From contig JWTM01000186.1 in assembly GCA_001749745.1 (NCBI GenBank), forward strand, positions 140,119 through 204,118: DNA of 64,000 nt, read 5' to 3'. Below the pieces are notes generated by a model. The model had not been told where the DNA came from and ran no database searches. It saw nothing but the letters and a program-made list of their open reading frames with translations. This document shows, piece by piece, positions 52,656 through 61,271 of this stretch; within the stretch, counting starts at the first letter, position 1; each line of letters begins with the position of its first letter. Made by a program: the position numbers and the translations under genes. The stretch is from Candidatus Marispirochaeta associata. GTDB lineage: Bacteria > Spirochaetota > Spirochaetia > JC444 > Marispirochaetaceae.

Positions 52656-53750
52656 TTACGACTGTGAGTCCAGCCAAGCGCCATCGCCGAGGGGAAGGTG
52701 GATGAATAGTTCTACCCTATTGGGTTTTTTGGTGCTGAGTTCTATCGAGCCGTTGTGAAGTTCGGCAATCAGTTTCGCGGTGTAGGTACCGAGTCCGAGG
52801 CCGTTTTTCTTCGTGCTGACATACTTTTCGAAGAAGCGGTTTTCTATGAACTCAGGAACAGTCCCGGGATTGGCAAGCATTATCTCTACCTGTCTATGCC
52901 CCTCGGGTAGGCTGATTTTCAACTCGACGGTATCCCCTTCACCGCATGTGTCGAGGGCGTTCTTGATTAAATTCTGAAACAGGGAAAAAAGGAGGATCTC
53001 CTCGCCCAGAACCGGCGGCGTGTCGCTCCCTTTATCAGGACCTGAGATAGCGAATTCTATACCTCGATGTGAAGCCTCCAGGGAAAACCCGCGCAGCACC
53101 CCCTCGATAAGCTCTCGAATATCAATCCGGTTTTTGAGCGGTTCGTAGGTGCCCATCTCAATCCGGTATATATCCTGGGTAAGATTGATCAGTCCCAATA
53201 GACGCTGGATCGTCGCCTCGGCTTCGGGTAGGTAGTCCTTGATCTCCGTCGAGAGGGACTCTTCCTTGAGAAGTCGACAGAAGCTAAAGAGCGAACTTAA
53301 AGGGCTGCGGAGGTCGTGGCGGATAATCCTTTCCACATCTTCCCGCATAATCAGCGCCGCCTTTCTCTCTATGGCATATCGAATAGAGCGCTTTAGCAGG
53401 GAGGCGCTGAGTTCCTGCTTCATCAGGTAATCCTGAGCTCCTTCGCGAACGGACTGTAGGGCGATCTCCTCGTCGTTTAAACCGGTAAGGACGATAATCG
53501 CCGTCCGGGGACCGCATTTAAGCATCTCTCTCAGGGTTTCAAGACCGGAACTGTCGGGTAGAGTCAGGTCGAGCAGGATCGCATCGAATGCCTCTTCAAC
53601 GCAGCTGCTGCGCGCCTCGGCGAGGGTCGTCTCTTGAACAATCTCGTACTGCCACTCGCCGCTCAAGAGCTCCCGTAAATAGAAGGAGTCCACATGATCA
53701 TCCTCAACCAGGAGTAGTCTGGTCTTCTGAAATGCGGCATCAATCGCCAT
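52656..53750 (-). CDS. Receiver-histidine kinase hybrid protein
   Basis: 364 residues. An N-terminal receiver (about 10-130; Asp in [14 protein letters not shown], Lys in [10 protein letters not shown]) precedes a HisKA region ([20 protein letters not shown]) and an ATPase domain (about 245-355) with [11 protein letters not shown] and [14 protein letters not shown]. There is no membrane segment. It overlaps the upstream Rcp1-like regulator gene by 11 bases, so both are probably made together with the PocR kinase and may form a phosphorelay. Confidence 0.92.
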   Translation of the reverse strand: MAIDAAFQKTRLLLVEDDHVDSFYLRELLSGEWQYEIVQETTLAEARSSCVEEAFDAILLDLTLPDSSGLETLREMLKCGPRTAIIVLTGLNDEEIALQSVREGAQDYLMKQELSASLLKRSIRYAIERKAALIMREDVERIIRHDLRSPLSSLFSFCRLLKEESLSTEIKDYLPEAEATIQRLLGLINLTQDIYRIEMGTYEPLKNRIDIRELIEGVLRGFSLEASHRGIEFAISGPDKGSDTPPVLGEEILLFSLFQNLIKNALDTCGEGDTVELKISLPEGHRQVEIMLANPGTVPEFIENRFFEKYVSTKKNGLGLGTYTAKLIAELHNGSIELSTKKPNRVELFIHLPLGDGAWLDSQS

Positions 53751-54177
53751 GGGGTAGCCTTACGACGGTAAACCAGAACTCCTCGATAGAGCGGACAACC
53801 TTGGTGAACTGCTCGAAGCCGACCGGCTTGGTGATGTAGCAACTGGCTCCTAAATCGTAGCTACGAAGGATATCCTCCTCGGCTTTCGAGGTAGTCAGGA
53901 CGATCACGGGAATAGAGCGCAAGTGGTGATCCGCTTTCATCTCCTCTAATACCTCCCGTCCATCCTTGCGGGGCAGGTTGAGATCGAGGAGCAGTAGGTC
54001 GGGACTGATCGCCTCAGCGAAGGGTTCCTCCTTTCTGAGATAGGCGAGGGCTTCCACCCCGTCCGATACCACATTGAGATTGAGCATGATCTTTGATTCC
54101 AGCAGAGTTTCGCGGGTCAGCTCCACATCTCCGGGATCGTCTTCGACGAGCAGGATTTCAATCGGTCGCATGTTCAT
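53740..54177 (-). CDS. Rcp1-like single-domain response regulator
   Basis: 145 residues from ATG 54177, with AAGGAG about ten bases upstream; the longer frame lies inside the kinase gene. It is a stand-alone receiver domain of the Rcp1 type: [20 protein letters not shown], phospho-acceptor Asp in [13 protein letters not shown], conserved Thr in [13 protein letters not shown] and [11 protein letters not shown]. Without an output domain it may pass phosphate between kinases or bind a target directly. It overlaps the PocR kinase gene by 20 bases. Confidence 0.93.
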   Translation of the reverse strand: MNMRPIEILLVEDDPGDVELTRETLLESKIMLNLNVVSDGVEALAYLRKEEPFAEAISPDLLLLDLNLPRKDGREVLEEMKADHHLRSIPVIVLTTSKAEEDILRSYDLGASCYITKPVGFEQFTKVVRSIEEFWFTVVRLPHGD

Positions 54178-55450
54178 GCTTGAGAACTCCTTCGATTGAT
54201 TTTGGAACGGTGAAACTGAACCGACTTCCGGTACCGGGCTCCGATTCAACCCATATTCTGCCCCCGAAACGCTCGACGAGTCTTCGACAGAGAGGCAAGC
54301 CGATGCCGGTGCCGGGGATTTCTCTGCCGTGAAGGCGTTGAAAAATCTCGAATATCTTATTCCTGTTCTTCTCCTCAATGCCGATGCCGTTGTCTTCTAC
54401 GCAAAACCGCCACTCCTCCGCGCGCTCTTCGGCGCTGACGCGAATCAATAAGGGGCCTTCGGTGGAGAACTTGAGGGCATTGCCGATCAGATTCTGCATG
54501 ATGCGCATAAAAACGGTCGGGTTAAAGTTGATCTCAGGCATCTCACCGATCTCGACGCGCGCTCCGGCGCTTTCTATTTTTAGTTCGAGATCGGTAAGTA
54601 CGGTTCCGAGGGCGGAAGCAGTATCGAATTCTTGAGACTCGAAATCGATGCGGCCGGCTCGAGAGAAGGTAAGCAGGTCATTGATCAGGTTGCTCATGCG
54701 CCTGGCGGCATCGACGGTATAGTCGATGAAGCGGTCGGCCTTCTCGTCCAGCGCTCCTTTGTAACGATGCGCCAGCAGTTCGGTGAAGTTGATAATCTTA
54801 CGCAGAGGCTCCTGAAGGTCGTGGGATGCGATATAGGCAAAGCGTTCCAGTTCTTTGTTCGATCTCTGGAGTTGAGCGGTCCGGGCTGCAACCTGCTCCT
54901 CGAGTTGGGCGGCAAGCTCTCTGTTCCTGAGGGTCGCTAAGCAGGTGTCGGCGATGAAACCGCTGAGATCAACCAGGAAGGCGAGAATCTCTCGAATCTT
55001 CTCTTCCGAAACGACCGGGACTTCCTCCAGTGCCCGCAGGTAGGCCGCTTCATCGAATCCGTACTCCCGGGCCTGACGGCGAAATCGATTGCGAAGCTCT
55101 TTATCCTTCTCTTTAATAAGAAACTGACCCGTGAAGAAGTTGCCCAGGTGCTCGCCTTCGACAATCACCGGGGCGGCGGCGTCTATCAGGCCGTGGCCGC
55201 ACTCATAGATCACGTACGGCTCTTCTCCGGAGAGTGTCTGATTGAAGTGAGTATCGCTCTGTTGGCAGATTGCCCGGCTTTGGGGATGCTTTCGATGGAA
55301 CTCAACGCAGAGATCCTGCCAGCCGGACCCGATGAGGATCTTACCGTCCAGGTCCAAAAGAGCAGTGGCTATGCCGGTCGCCCGGTGAAAGCTGTCGGTC
55401 AGCCCCTGAAAACGACGGATATCGAAGATGTCCTCAAGCTTATAGTTCAT
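54158..55450 (-). CDS. PocR-domain histidine kinase
   Basis: 430 residues. A PocR sensory domain (about 5-165) is shown by Cys/His-rich [19 protein letters not shown] and [21 protein letters not shown] helical linker (about 175-205) leads to HisKA ([20 protein letters not shown]) and an ATPase domain with [26 protein letters not shown] and [14 protein letters not shown]. PocR domains sense small hydrocarbon or alcohol-like ligands in related proteins, but the ligand here is unknown. The start of the operon is here; regulator and hybrid kinase follow. Confidence 0.93.
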   Translation of the reverse strand: MNYKLEDIFDIRRFQGLTDSFHRATGIATALLDLDGKILIGSGWQDLCVEFHRKHPQSRAICQQSDTHFNQTLSGEEPYVIYECGHGLIDAAAPVIVEGEHLGNFFTGQFLIKEKDKELRNRFRRQAREYGFDEAAYLRALEEVPVVSEEKIREILAFLVDLSGFIADTCLATLRNRELAAQLEEQVAARTAQLQRSNKELERFAYIASHDLQEPLRKIINFTELLAHRYKGALDEKADRFIDYTVDAARRMSNLINDLLTFSRAGRIDFESQEFDTASALGTVLTDLELKIESAGARVEIGEMPEINFNPTVFMRIMQNLIGNALKFSTEGPLLIRVSAEERAEEWRFCVEDNGIGIEEKNRNKIFEIFQRLHGREIPGTGIGLPLCRRLVERFGGRIWVESEPGTGSRFSFTVPKSIEGVLKHEHATD

Positions 55451-55529
55451 GATCCCCTATATTAACTATAATAAATGAGTACTAAAATCGCCAATTACAT
55501 ACCACGAATTGTATTTATGTCGGGTTAAT

Positions 55530-56294
55530 TCAGTTCCAGGCGCCCACCGCGTGCAATTTCTGCTTGGCCGCTGCGGCCCAACCCCGGTTGGCGGCGGGAC
55601 TCGCCGGACTCGGATGCAGGATGGAGTCGATGGTGATCCCTTTGCGCTCCTCGACGGGGAGTCTTCCGGCCACGCGCAGCAGCTGCTTGTAGGCGAACTT
55701 ACCGACTCCCAGGAGGAAGCGCGGCCGGAAGATATGCAGCAGTCCTTCGAGATGATCGTCGCAGGCGGTGAAGAGGGGCGCCGATTCGGCCTTCGGGAGT
55801 TTGTCGGGGGTAAAGTTCTTCCCCGATTCCTCCATGAAGACCAGCGGGCAGTAGTTAGCGACGAAATGATCGGCGAAGAAGGCTTCGGGAGTCGCGAACT
55901 CCTCGCTGAAGAGCCCCCAGAGCCGCCGACCGCTCACCTCGCTTCGGGAACAGTCGAATCCCTCCACGGGCCGCTTGGGATGCTCCTGCGCCGGCCGTTC
56001 CACCGGAGCTTCCAGCTTCAACCAGTTCCGGGCGGCGTTGATTTCGCCGAAGGGGATCCCTATTTGAGCCATCCCCCAGGGACCCGGATTCATCCCCAGA
56101 AAGAGAATCTCTTTTTTCCCCCGGCCGAAGCGATCCAGATAGCGCTTGTAGGGCTCTGCGGCGTAGCGCAGGGGATTGTAGGTATAAGCGACCCTCCCGC
56201 CGAAATCGAGTCGATCGACCCGGTCGGCCAGTTCTGCGGTTAGACGATGCAGTTCGTCAAGCTGATCATGCGGCGAATCCATAGGGAAGAGCAT
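55530..56294 (-). CDS. SMUG1-type single-strand-selective uracil-DNA glycosylase
   Basis: 254 residues with the two SMUG1 motifs: LFLGMNPGPWGMAQIGIPFG near 64 and HPSPASPAANRGW near 230. SMUG1-type enzymes remove uracil and oxidised uracil from DNA. The first motif has Asn in the place of the usual catalytic Asp/Asn, as in the family. Start ATG 56294 is used; a second ATG at 56282 would remove four residues. It is 24 bases downstream of the unknown gene at 56319 in the same direction, perhaps in one operon. Confidence 0.92.
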   Translation of the reverse strand: MLFPMDSPHDQLDELHRLTAELADRVDRLDFGGRVAYTYNPLRYAAEPYKRYLDRFGRGKKEILFLGMNPGPWGMAQIGIPFGEINAARNWLKLEAPVERPAQEHPKRPVEGFDCSRSEVSGRRLWGLFSEEFATPEAFFADHFVANYCPLVFMEESGKNFTPDKLPKAESAPLFTACDDHLEGLLHIFRPRFLLGVGKFAYKQLLRVAGRLPVEERKGITIDSILHPSPASPAANRGWAAAAKQKLHAVGAWN

Positions 56295-56318
56295 AACAGG
56301 AGAGGGACGGAGTGGGAA

Positions 56319-56765
56319 TCAGGCGCTGCGGTAAACCGGTAAATCCGGCAGAACGGGCGGGGTTTGAGTCCCGGATAGCTGCTTCAGGAGGCGGATCATA
56401 TCCTTCAACACAGCCACGTTATAGGGGAGTACCTCCGCCAATAGACGGCGGTGGATGTACTGCTCCCGGTCTTGCAGGCGGTAATCGGGCCGCAGGGCCG
56501 AAACCCCAAGCAGCTCCTTAATGTGGGGCAGCAGGTAGGTTTCGATGGTCCGCACGAACTGTTCGAGGCCGGAGATTCCATAGAGGATCTTGTCCTGACT
56601 CTCCAGCTCCGCCGGTTCGGAGTCGAGGAAACTCCGAATCTCCGGAATCACGCCCCGATCGAGGGGACATTCGTCCAGTAGGATGCGGAACCACGTCTGA
56701 TCGAAATGGGTATCGTACTGTTCCCGGATCGCGCGAACCTGCTGATGGATTTCTCGGCTTCCCAT
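56319..56765 (-). CDS. Helical protein of unknown function
   Basis: 148 residues, mainly helical: REIHQQVRAIREQYDTHFDQ, ELESQDKILYGISGLEQFVR and RLLAEVLPYNVAVLKDMIRL. There is no signal peptide or membrane segment and I do not recognise the family. It lies between the TetR regulator gene (57 bases upstream) and the DNA glycosylase gene, all leftward, so it may be a later gene of the symporter operon or have its own promoter. Confidence 0.6.
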   Translation of the reverse strand: MGSREIHQQVRAIREQYDTHFDQTWFRILLDECPLDRGVIPEIRSFLDSEPAELESQDKILYGISGLEQFVRTIETYLLPHIKELLGVSALRPDYRLQDREQYIHRRLLAEVLPYNVAVLKDMIRLLKQLSGTQTPPVLPDLPVYRSA

Positions 56766-56821
56766 ATAGCACCTTCCTAATCACTATTGTCGGACGAAGA
56801 GGCGCTCCGGCTTAGGTTTGT

Positions 56822-57442
56822 CTAATTGCGGTAGATTCCGCCCTCCAGGACACCGAGATAGAATTCCCATGTTTCGAGATATGCTCTGACAATCTCCCGC
56901 TCGGTCTGCTGTTCCTCCCTGACGATGAGGAAGGCATTTCGGGTTTTTACCAGGAGTAGTCGAATTAGGTCGAAAATCTGTTCCGGATCGCGGGAGAAGC
57001 GGCTCCGGTCGACGCTGGCGAAGAGGGAGTCGAAGCGGCTGGTGAATATCCTTTCCAGGGCGTCCGCAAGGGAATGTTCCCGTTCGGCTGCGGCCCCCGC
57101 CAAGAGGGCGATGTAACGGGGTTTCGCCAGGTAGACCTCGGCCGCATAATCATTCACCACCCGGAGCCGTTCGATCAAACCCGGCGGCAGGGGTGATTCG
57201 CCGGAGTCTATCCGCTCATGAAGGTAGCCGTAGATCCCGTCGTAGGCGTACTCCACTGCCGCCAGATAGAGTTCCTGCTTGCTACTGATATACTCGTAGA
57301 GGCCGCCCTTGGAGATCCCGGCGCGGTTAATGATGCGGTCGGTCGAGCCGGCTCTGAATCCCTTCAGGCCGAACTCGTCCACCGCCGCTTCCAGAATACG
57401 GTTCTTCTTTTCCGGGCGGAGCTTGTCGAAGGTCGGTGTCAC
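56822..57442 (-). CDS. TetR-family transcriptional repressor
   Basis: 206 residues. The N-terminal helix-turn-helix is plain: KKNRILEAAVDEFGLKGFRA and INRAGISKGGLYEYISSKQE. The remaining helical part is the ligand-binding and dimer domain. It is encoded 38 bases downstream of the symporter gene in the same direction. Two ACCGACT-N4-AGTCGGT palindromes on the symporter promoter match the operator type of TetR regulators, so it very likely represses its own operon. Confidence 0.92.
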   Translation of the reverse strand: MTPTFDKLRPEKKNRILEAAVDEFGLKGFRAGSTDRIINRAGISKGGLYEYISSKQELYLAAVEYAYDGIYGYLHERIDSGESPLPPGLIERLRVVNDYAAEVYLAKPRYIALLAGAAAEREHSLADALERIFTSRFDSLFASVDRSRFSRDPEQIFDLIRLLLVKTRNAFLIVREEQQTEREIVRAYLETWEFYLGVLEGGIYRN

Positions 57443-57480
57443 GCCTCGATTGTAGCCGGAGCGAGCCGATGGCTCAACTC

Positions 57481-59067
57481 CTAATCGATTCCCTCGAAGC
57501 TCAAGGCAACGTGTTTCTCATCGGCCGGTTTGCTGAGCAGGCTTCCCACAATGGTAAAAAGAACCGATGTCGGCAGGGCCAGCACCAAGGGATCGACCGC
57601 CGGCCAGGCGCCGCCTAATAGGGTTGGTCTTCCGAAGAAGGCCTGGGAGATACCGAAGAGGGCCGCCTCTTTCCCATGGAGAAAGAAGAAGGAGAATCCC
57701 GCCGTCAGTAGTCCGGAGAAGATCCCCGCCAGGGCCCCGGCTTTGGTGAGCCGCTTCCAGAAGAGGGCCGCCGTGTAGGGGGCCAGAAAACAGCTTGCCA
57801 TAAGTCCGAAGAAGATGGCCGTAGCCCGTGCGATGATGCCGGCGCCCATGTTGAGGGCCAGGAAGACCGTCAGCAGGATCGAGCAGAGAATGCCGATGCG
57901 GGTGATCAAAATCTCCGTTCCTCTCTTGCCCCCGCCTGCCCCGCCGGCGTAGAAATCCCGGCCGATGGAGGTGCCGATGGCGTGGAACTGACTGGAGAGG
58001 GTCGACATCCCGGCCGAAAGGATTACCAGCATGAAGAGGTAGCCGAACCAGGAGGGCATGGCAGAGGCTATAAAGGCCGGCATCACCTTGTCGGAATTGC
58101 CTCCCACCGCGGCGATGGCGATGGTGCCCGTCTCTTTGAGGAAGTAGACATTCGACAGGGATCCGACGGTGTAGGCCGTGCCGACGGTGGCCAGAATGAA
58201 GACGCCGCCGATAATTACCGCCCGGTTCAGCTCCTTGTTGCTGCGTACGGTCATATAGCGTACCACCAGCTGGGGTTGGGCCAGGGTGCCGATACCGACT
58301 CCCAAAACCAGGGAGGAGTAGATGGTCCACCAGAGGGGCGACCAGAGCTTCGGCGATGCTGTCCAGCCCTGATGCCCGATGGCGACCAGATTCTCCGGCA
58401 CGAGATCGCTGATTCCGGAGAGCGCCCGGTGAGCGCTGCCCACGCCGCCTAAGCGCAGATAAATGAAGAAGAGCAGGATCAACATGCCGAAGAACATCAG
58501 ACTCCCCTGCAGAGCGTCGGTGTACATCACCCCCTTCAAGCCTCCCATGATTACATAGGCGGCCACCAGCACGGAGAAGATCGCCACTGAGTAGAGGTAT
58601 GGGATGCCGAGGAGCCCCTCGATAATGCGGCTTGCGCCGATCAGCACCGCGGCGGCATAGAGGGGCATGAAGACAAAGATCACCAGGCCCATCAGGCGTT
58701 GTATAAAGCGGGACTCAAGCCTGCGGCCTAAGAATTCGGGAAAGGTGTGGGCGTCCAGATTGAGCCCCATCCGGCGCGTGCGTTTACCGTAGAAGACGAA
58801 GGCGATCAGGATGCCTACGGCGATGTTGGCGAAGGTCAGCCAGTGCAGGCTCATGCCGAACAGCGACGCTATTCCGGAGAATCCGACGATGGCGGAGGTC
58901 GAGATAAAGGTCGCGCCGTAGGACATGGCCATCACATAGGGGTGAATATTGCGGCCTCCGACGAGGTAGTCGCTGGAGTTCTTGGTCGACGAGTAGCCCT
59001 GGTAACCGAGATAGGCGACGATCCCCAGATAGATTACGACTGTTGCGATAAGCCAGAATAGACTCAT
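57481..59067 (-). CDS. Sodium:solute symporter (SSS family)
   Basis: 528 residues with about 13 membrane segments. Family features include LVGGRNIHPYVMAMSYGATF at the second helix, the sodium-site region STSAIVGFSGIASLFGMSL and GGLKGVMYTDALQGSLMFFG. Members take up organic acids, amino acids or compatible solutes with sodium. The substrate cannot be read off. A 66-residue membrane protein encoded just upstream (4-base overlap) is a likely small accessory subunit, and the TetR gene follows in the same operon. Confidence 0.94.
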   Translation of the reverse strand: MSLFWLIATVVIYLGIVAYLGYQGYSSTKNSSDYLVGGRNIHPYVMAMSYGATFISTSAIVGFSGIASLFGMSLHWLTFANIAVGILIAFVFYGKRTRRMGLNLDAHTFPEFLGRRLESRFIQRLMGLVIFVFMPLYAAAVLIGASRIIEGLLGIPYLYSVAIFSVLVAAYVIMGGLKGVMYTDALQGSLMFFGMLILLFFIYLRLGGVGSAHRALSGISDLVPENLVAIGHQGWTASPKLWSPLWWTIYSSLVLGVGIGTLAQPQLVVRYMTVRSNKELNRAVIIGGVFILATVGTAYTVGSLSNVYFLKETGTIAIAAVGGNSDKVMPAFIASAMPSWFGYLFMLVILSAGMSTLSSQFHAIGTSIGRDFYAGGAGGGKRGTEILITRIGILCSILLTVFLALNMGAGIIARATAIFFGLMASCFLAPYTAALFWKRLTKAGALAGIFSGLLTAGFSFFFLHGKEAALFGISQAFFGRPTLLGGAWPAVDPLVLALPTSVLFTIVGSLLSKPADEKHVALSFEGID

Positions 59068-59264
59068 TTCCGACCTCCGTCGGCAAGATCCCGTTCCAGA
59101 TCCCGTTCGCCGGCGAGCCAGCGCTCTTCCTCGGCCAACTCTTCAGGCGATATTTCTCCCCCGTCGTTCCAGTGTTTCAGCCCGTAGGCGACACATATGA
59201 GTGCCGAAATCAGAGTCAAAATATAGGCCAGGCCTATGCTCAGGTCGGAGAATCCCAGCAGCAT
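59064..59264 (-). CDS. Symporter small accessory membrane protein
   Basis: 66 residues with one membrane helix (DLSIGLAYILTLISALICVA) followed by a Glu/Arg-rich cytoplasmic tail (EELAEEERWLAGERDL). Short proteins of this type are commonly encoded next to SSS-family symporters. The start ATG at 59264 has GGGGGT upstream, and the stop overlaps the symporter ATG. It is the first gene of the operon and is transcribed from the promoter at 59354-59382. Confidence 0.82.
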   Translation of the reverse strand: MLLGFSDLSIGLAYILTLISALICVAYGLKHWNDGGEISPEELAEEERWLAGERDLERDLADGGRK

Positions 59265-59324
59265 TATCTACCCCCATTTAAGAATCGAGATTTTTTCTTG
59301 TCCAGTGTCCCGCATCAAGAAGAA

Positions 59325-59342
59325 ACCGACTGAATAGTCGGT
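59325..59342. promoter_or_regulatory. TetR operator candidate 1
   Basis: ACCGACT-GAAT-AGTCGGT, a near-perfect palindrome (outer AA/TT extend it to 22 bases), located just downstream of the expected transcription start. It resembles the second operator 36 bases away. Confidence 0.78.
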
Positions 59343-59353
59343 TTGTAGGCATG

Positions 59354-59382
59354 ATCCTACACCGACTGAGCAGTCGGGTCAA
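59354..59382 (-). promoter_or_regulatory. Sigma-70-type promoter of the symporter operon
   Basis: On the minus strand: TTGACC (59382-59377), 17-base spacer, TAGGAT (59359-59354). The spacer consists of the second palindrome, so a bound repressor would block RNA polymerase directly. The mRNA would start near 59347 and run into operator 1. Confidence 0.75.
59361..59378. promoter_or_regulatory. TetR operator candidate 2
   Basis: ACCGACT-GAGC-AGTCGGG, one mismatch in the outer base pair. It fills the spacer between the -35 and -10 boxes. The centre-to-centre distance to operator 1 is 36 bases. Confidence 0.78.
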
Positions 59383-59396
59383 TAATTTTTTTTGTC

Positions 59397-60182
59397 CTAA
59401 TTATCCCGGAGCTGCTCAGCCACCTCTTTCAGGTGTTTGCGATGGAGGCTCTCCTTCTCACTCAGCATAGCGGCGGGAATGCCGTAGGCCTCTTCTAGCT
59501 TGACCTCGGTCAGGATCTCCGCCGGAGAGCCCTGTTCGATGCGTCCCTGCTTCGTGAAGAGGAGCACCTCCCGGGAGTACTTGCGGGTCAATGGGAGTTC
59601 GTGGGCCGAGAACACGAATGATGTCCGATATTCCCGGGCATAGGTGCTCAGGTACTCCATGATAAGCTCCCGCTGCCGGGGTTCCACCGCAAAGAGAGGC
59701 TCGTCCATCATTACCAAAGGCGAGCCGTAGAGAAGGCTGAAGGCGACGATCGTCCGTTGCAGAGCCCCCTTGGAGAGCTCCTGGGTTCGTTTGTCCTTAT
59801 CCGACTCCAACTCGAAGCGGCGGATCAGTTCCCCCGGGAGATCCTCACCATCGTCGTGGGCGCCGGCCTCGTAGATCTGCGCCATCAAGGAGCTCACGGA
59901 ATCCTCGGTCTCGAACTCCATGTTCTGATAGACGAAAGAGACCAGCAGGTTACGGCTCTCCTCGTCGGTGAACTGGGTCGATTTCTGCCCGAAGATGGTG
60001 ACTTCGCCCTTATCGGGCATCAGTCTGCCGCCGGCGAGGAGCATCAGCGTGGTCTTGCCGCTCCCGTTAGGACCTACCAGAGAGGTTACTCCTTCGTTGA
60101 TGCCGAGATTGAGGCCGGTGAAGACGGGACGATCCGCTTCGTCGTACTGGAAGCTGATATTTTCGAGGGTGATGATACTCAT
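59397..60182 (-). CDS. ABC transporter ATP-binding protein
   Basis: 261 residues with Walker A GPNGSGKTT, Q-loop region VSFVYQNMEFET, Walker B PLVMMDEPLF and the switch His in FVFSAHELPL. The signature motif is unusual: ELSKGALQR instead of LSGGQxQR. No permease is encoded next to it. It is 18 bases downstream of the GpgS gene, so it probably belongs to that operon. The ATPase may serve a separate membrane partner or act in a non-transport role. Confidence 0.92.
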   Translation of the reverse strand: MSIITLENISFQYDEADRPVFTGLNLGINEGVTSLVGPNGSGKTTLMLLAGGRLMPDKGEVTIFGQKSTQFTDEESRNLLVSFVYQNMEFETEDSVSSLMAQIYEAGAHDDGEDLPGELIRRFELESDKDKRTQELSKGALQRTIVAFSLLYGSPLVMMDEPLFAVEPRQRELIMEYLSTYAREYRTSFVFSAHELPLTRKYSREVLLFTKQGRIEQGSPAEILTEVKLEEAYGIPAAMLSEKESLHRKHLKEVAEQLRDN

Positions 60183-60200
60183 GGATGCTGTTCCTTCCTG

Positions 60201-61271
60201 CTATTTCTCTGTTTTGGTCTCTTTCTTCGACTCTTTTTTTGTCGTTGTAGTCGAGCTTTTGCGGCGCTTCTTGGTGCGTTTCTCCTTGGCCTCGATCAGG
60301 GCCTGCCGGACCTCGCCGTAGGCGGGGATCTCGAGCATCGGCGGCCGCTCCTCTTCGGCAATATGGTACTCCACCGATTCGAACTTATCGTCGTGAGCCT
60401 GGAACTGACGCAGGATGGTGTCGGTCTCGGGGAGGTCCCCGATGATGCCTAACTTGTCCAGCCGGGAGAGGAAGGTTTGCAGGATGCCGAAGGCCATGCG
60501 GCCTAAGGATCGGGTCTGTTGATTGCGGTGCACCCGTTGATCGAGATCGGTCTGGGCGAAGGCGGAGAGGCCGTAGAGCTGGTAGACGTCGATTAGGTGG
60601 CTCGTCTCTACGCCGTAACCGATGGGGAAGGGGATCTTCTCGAGCACCTCTCGGCGTACCGCGTACTCCCCGCTCAGGGGTTGGATAATCGCCGTCAATT
60701 CCGGGAAGAAGAGGCTGAAGAGAGGGCGCACGAGAATCTCGGTCACCCGGCCGCCTCCCGAGGGGCGCACCCCTTGGCTGAACGCCAATGGGCGGTCGTA
60801 AAAGGCCTTTACGTATTGCACCTCCGGCCGGTAGATCAGCGGGGCCACCAGGCCGTAGACGAAGCGGGGGTGAATATTCTTGATATCCGCGTCGATGTAG
60901 ACGATGATATCACCTTTTAGCTGGTAGATCGCCTTCCAGAGATTCTCGCCCTTGCCCCGTTTCGGGTCGAGCTCGGGCAGGATATCCGCACTCAGATAGG
61001 TGTCCGCACCGAAGGATGAGGCCACCTCCAGAGTCTTGTCCTCACTGCCCGAATCGATAACGGCGATCTCGTCGATTAGAGGATAGCGGTTCATCAGCTC
61101 GCTCTTGAAGATGATGATCTCCTTACCGATCGTCTTCTCCTCGTTCAGGGTCGGAATGCAGAGGGAGACGGTCAGGCCCTGCTTCTCCTTCTCCTTGACC
61201 AGGTGCTTCAGATCCCAGAATTGAGAGTGATGGTAGGTGTTCTTATCGAGCCATTCATTTAGATTCGTCAC
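60201..61271 (-). CDS. gpgS: Glucosyl-3-phosphoglycerate synthase (GT81)
   Basis: 356 residues of the GpgS type. Glycosyltransferase motifs are CIPTLNEEKTIGKEI near 38, VIDSGSEDKT near 72 and DIIVYIDADIKNI (DxD) near 120. A later segment YGVETSHLIDVYQL is also conserved. The reaction joins NDP-glucose and 3-phosphoglycerate, giving the precursor of glucosylglycerate, an osmoprotectant. The phosphatase gene (gpgP) is not in the window. The last 30 residues are a Lys/Thr/Glu low-complexity tail (KEKRTKKRRKSSTTTTKKES), not part of the enzyme core. It overlaps the peptidase gene by 17 bases. Confidence 0.9.
   Translation of the reverse strand: MTNLNEWLDKNTYHHSQFWDLKHLVKEKEKQGLTVSLCIPTLNEEKTIGKEIIIFKSELMNRYPLIDEIAVIDSGSEDKTLEVASSFGADTYLSADILPELDPKRGKGENLWKAIYQLKGDIIVYIDADIKNIHPRFVYGLVAPLIYRPEVQYVKAFYDRPLAFSQGVRPSGGGRVTEILVRPLFSLFFPELTAIIQPLSGEYAVRREVLEKIPFPIGYGVETSHLIDVYQLYGLSAFAQTDLDQRVHRNQQTRSLGRMAFGILQTFLSRLDKLGIIGDLPETDTILRQFQAHDDKFESVEYHIAEEERPPMLEIPAYGEVRQALIEAKEKRTKKRRKSSTTTTKKESKKETKTEK

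Noticed and set aside
55509..56243. 244-codon + strand open frame
   Set aside because: Opposite the SMUG1-type glycosylase gene, which has both family motifs; no signals of its own.
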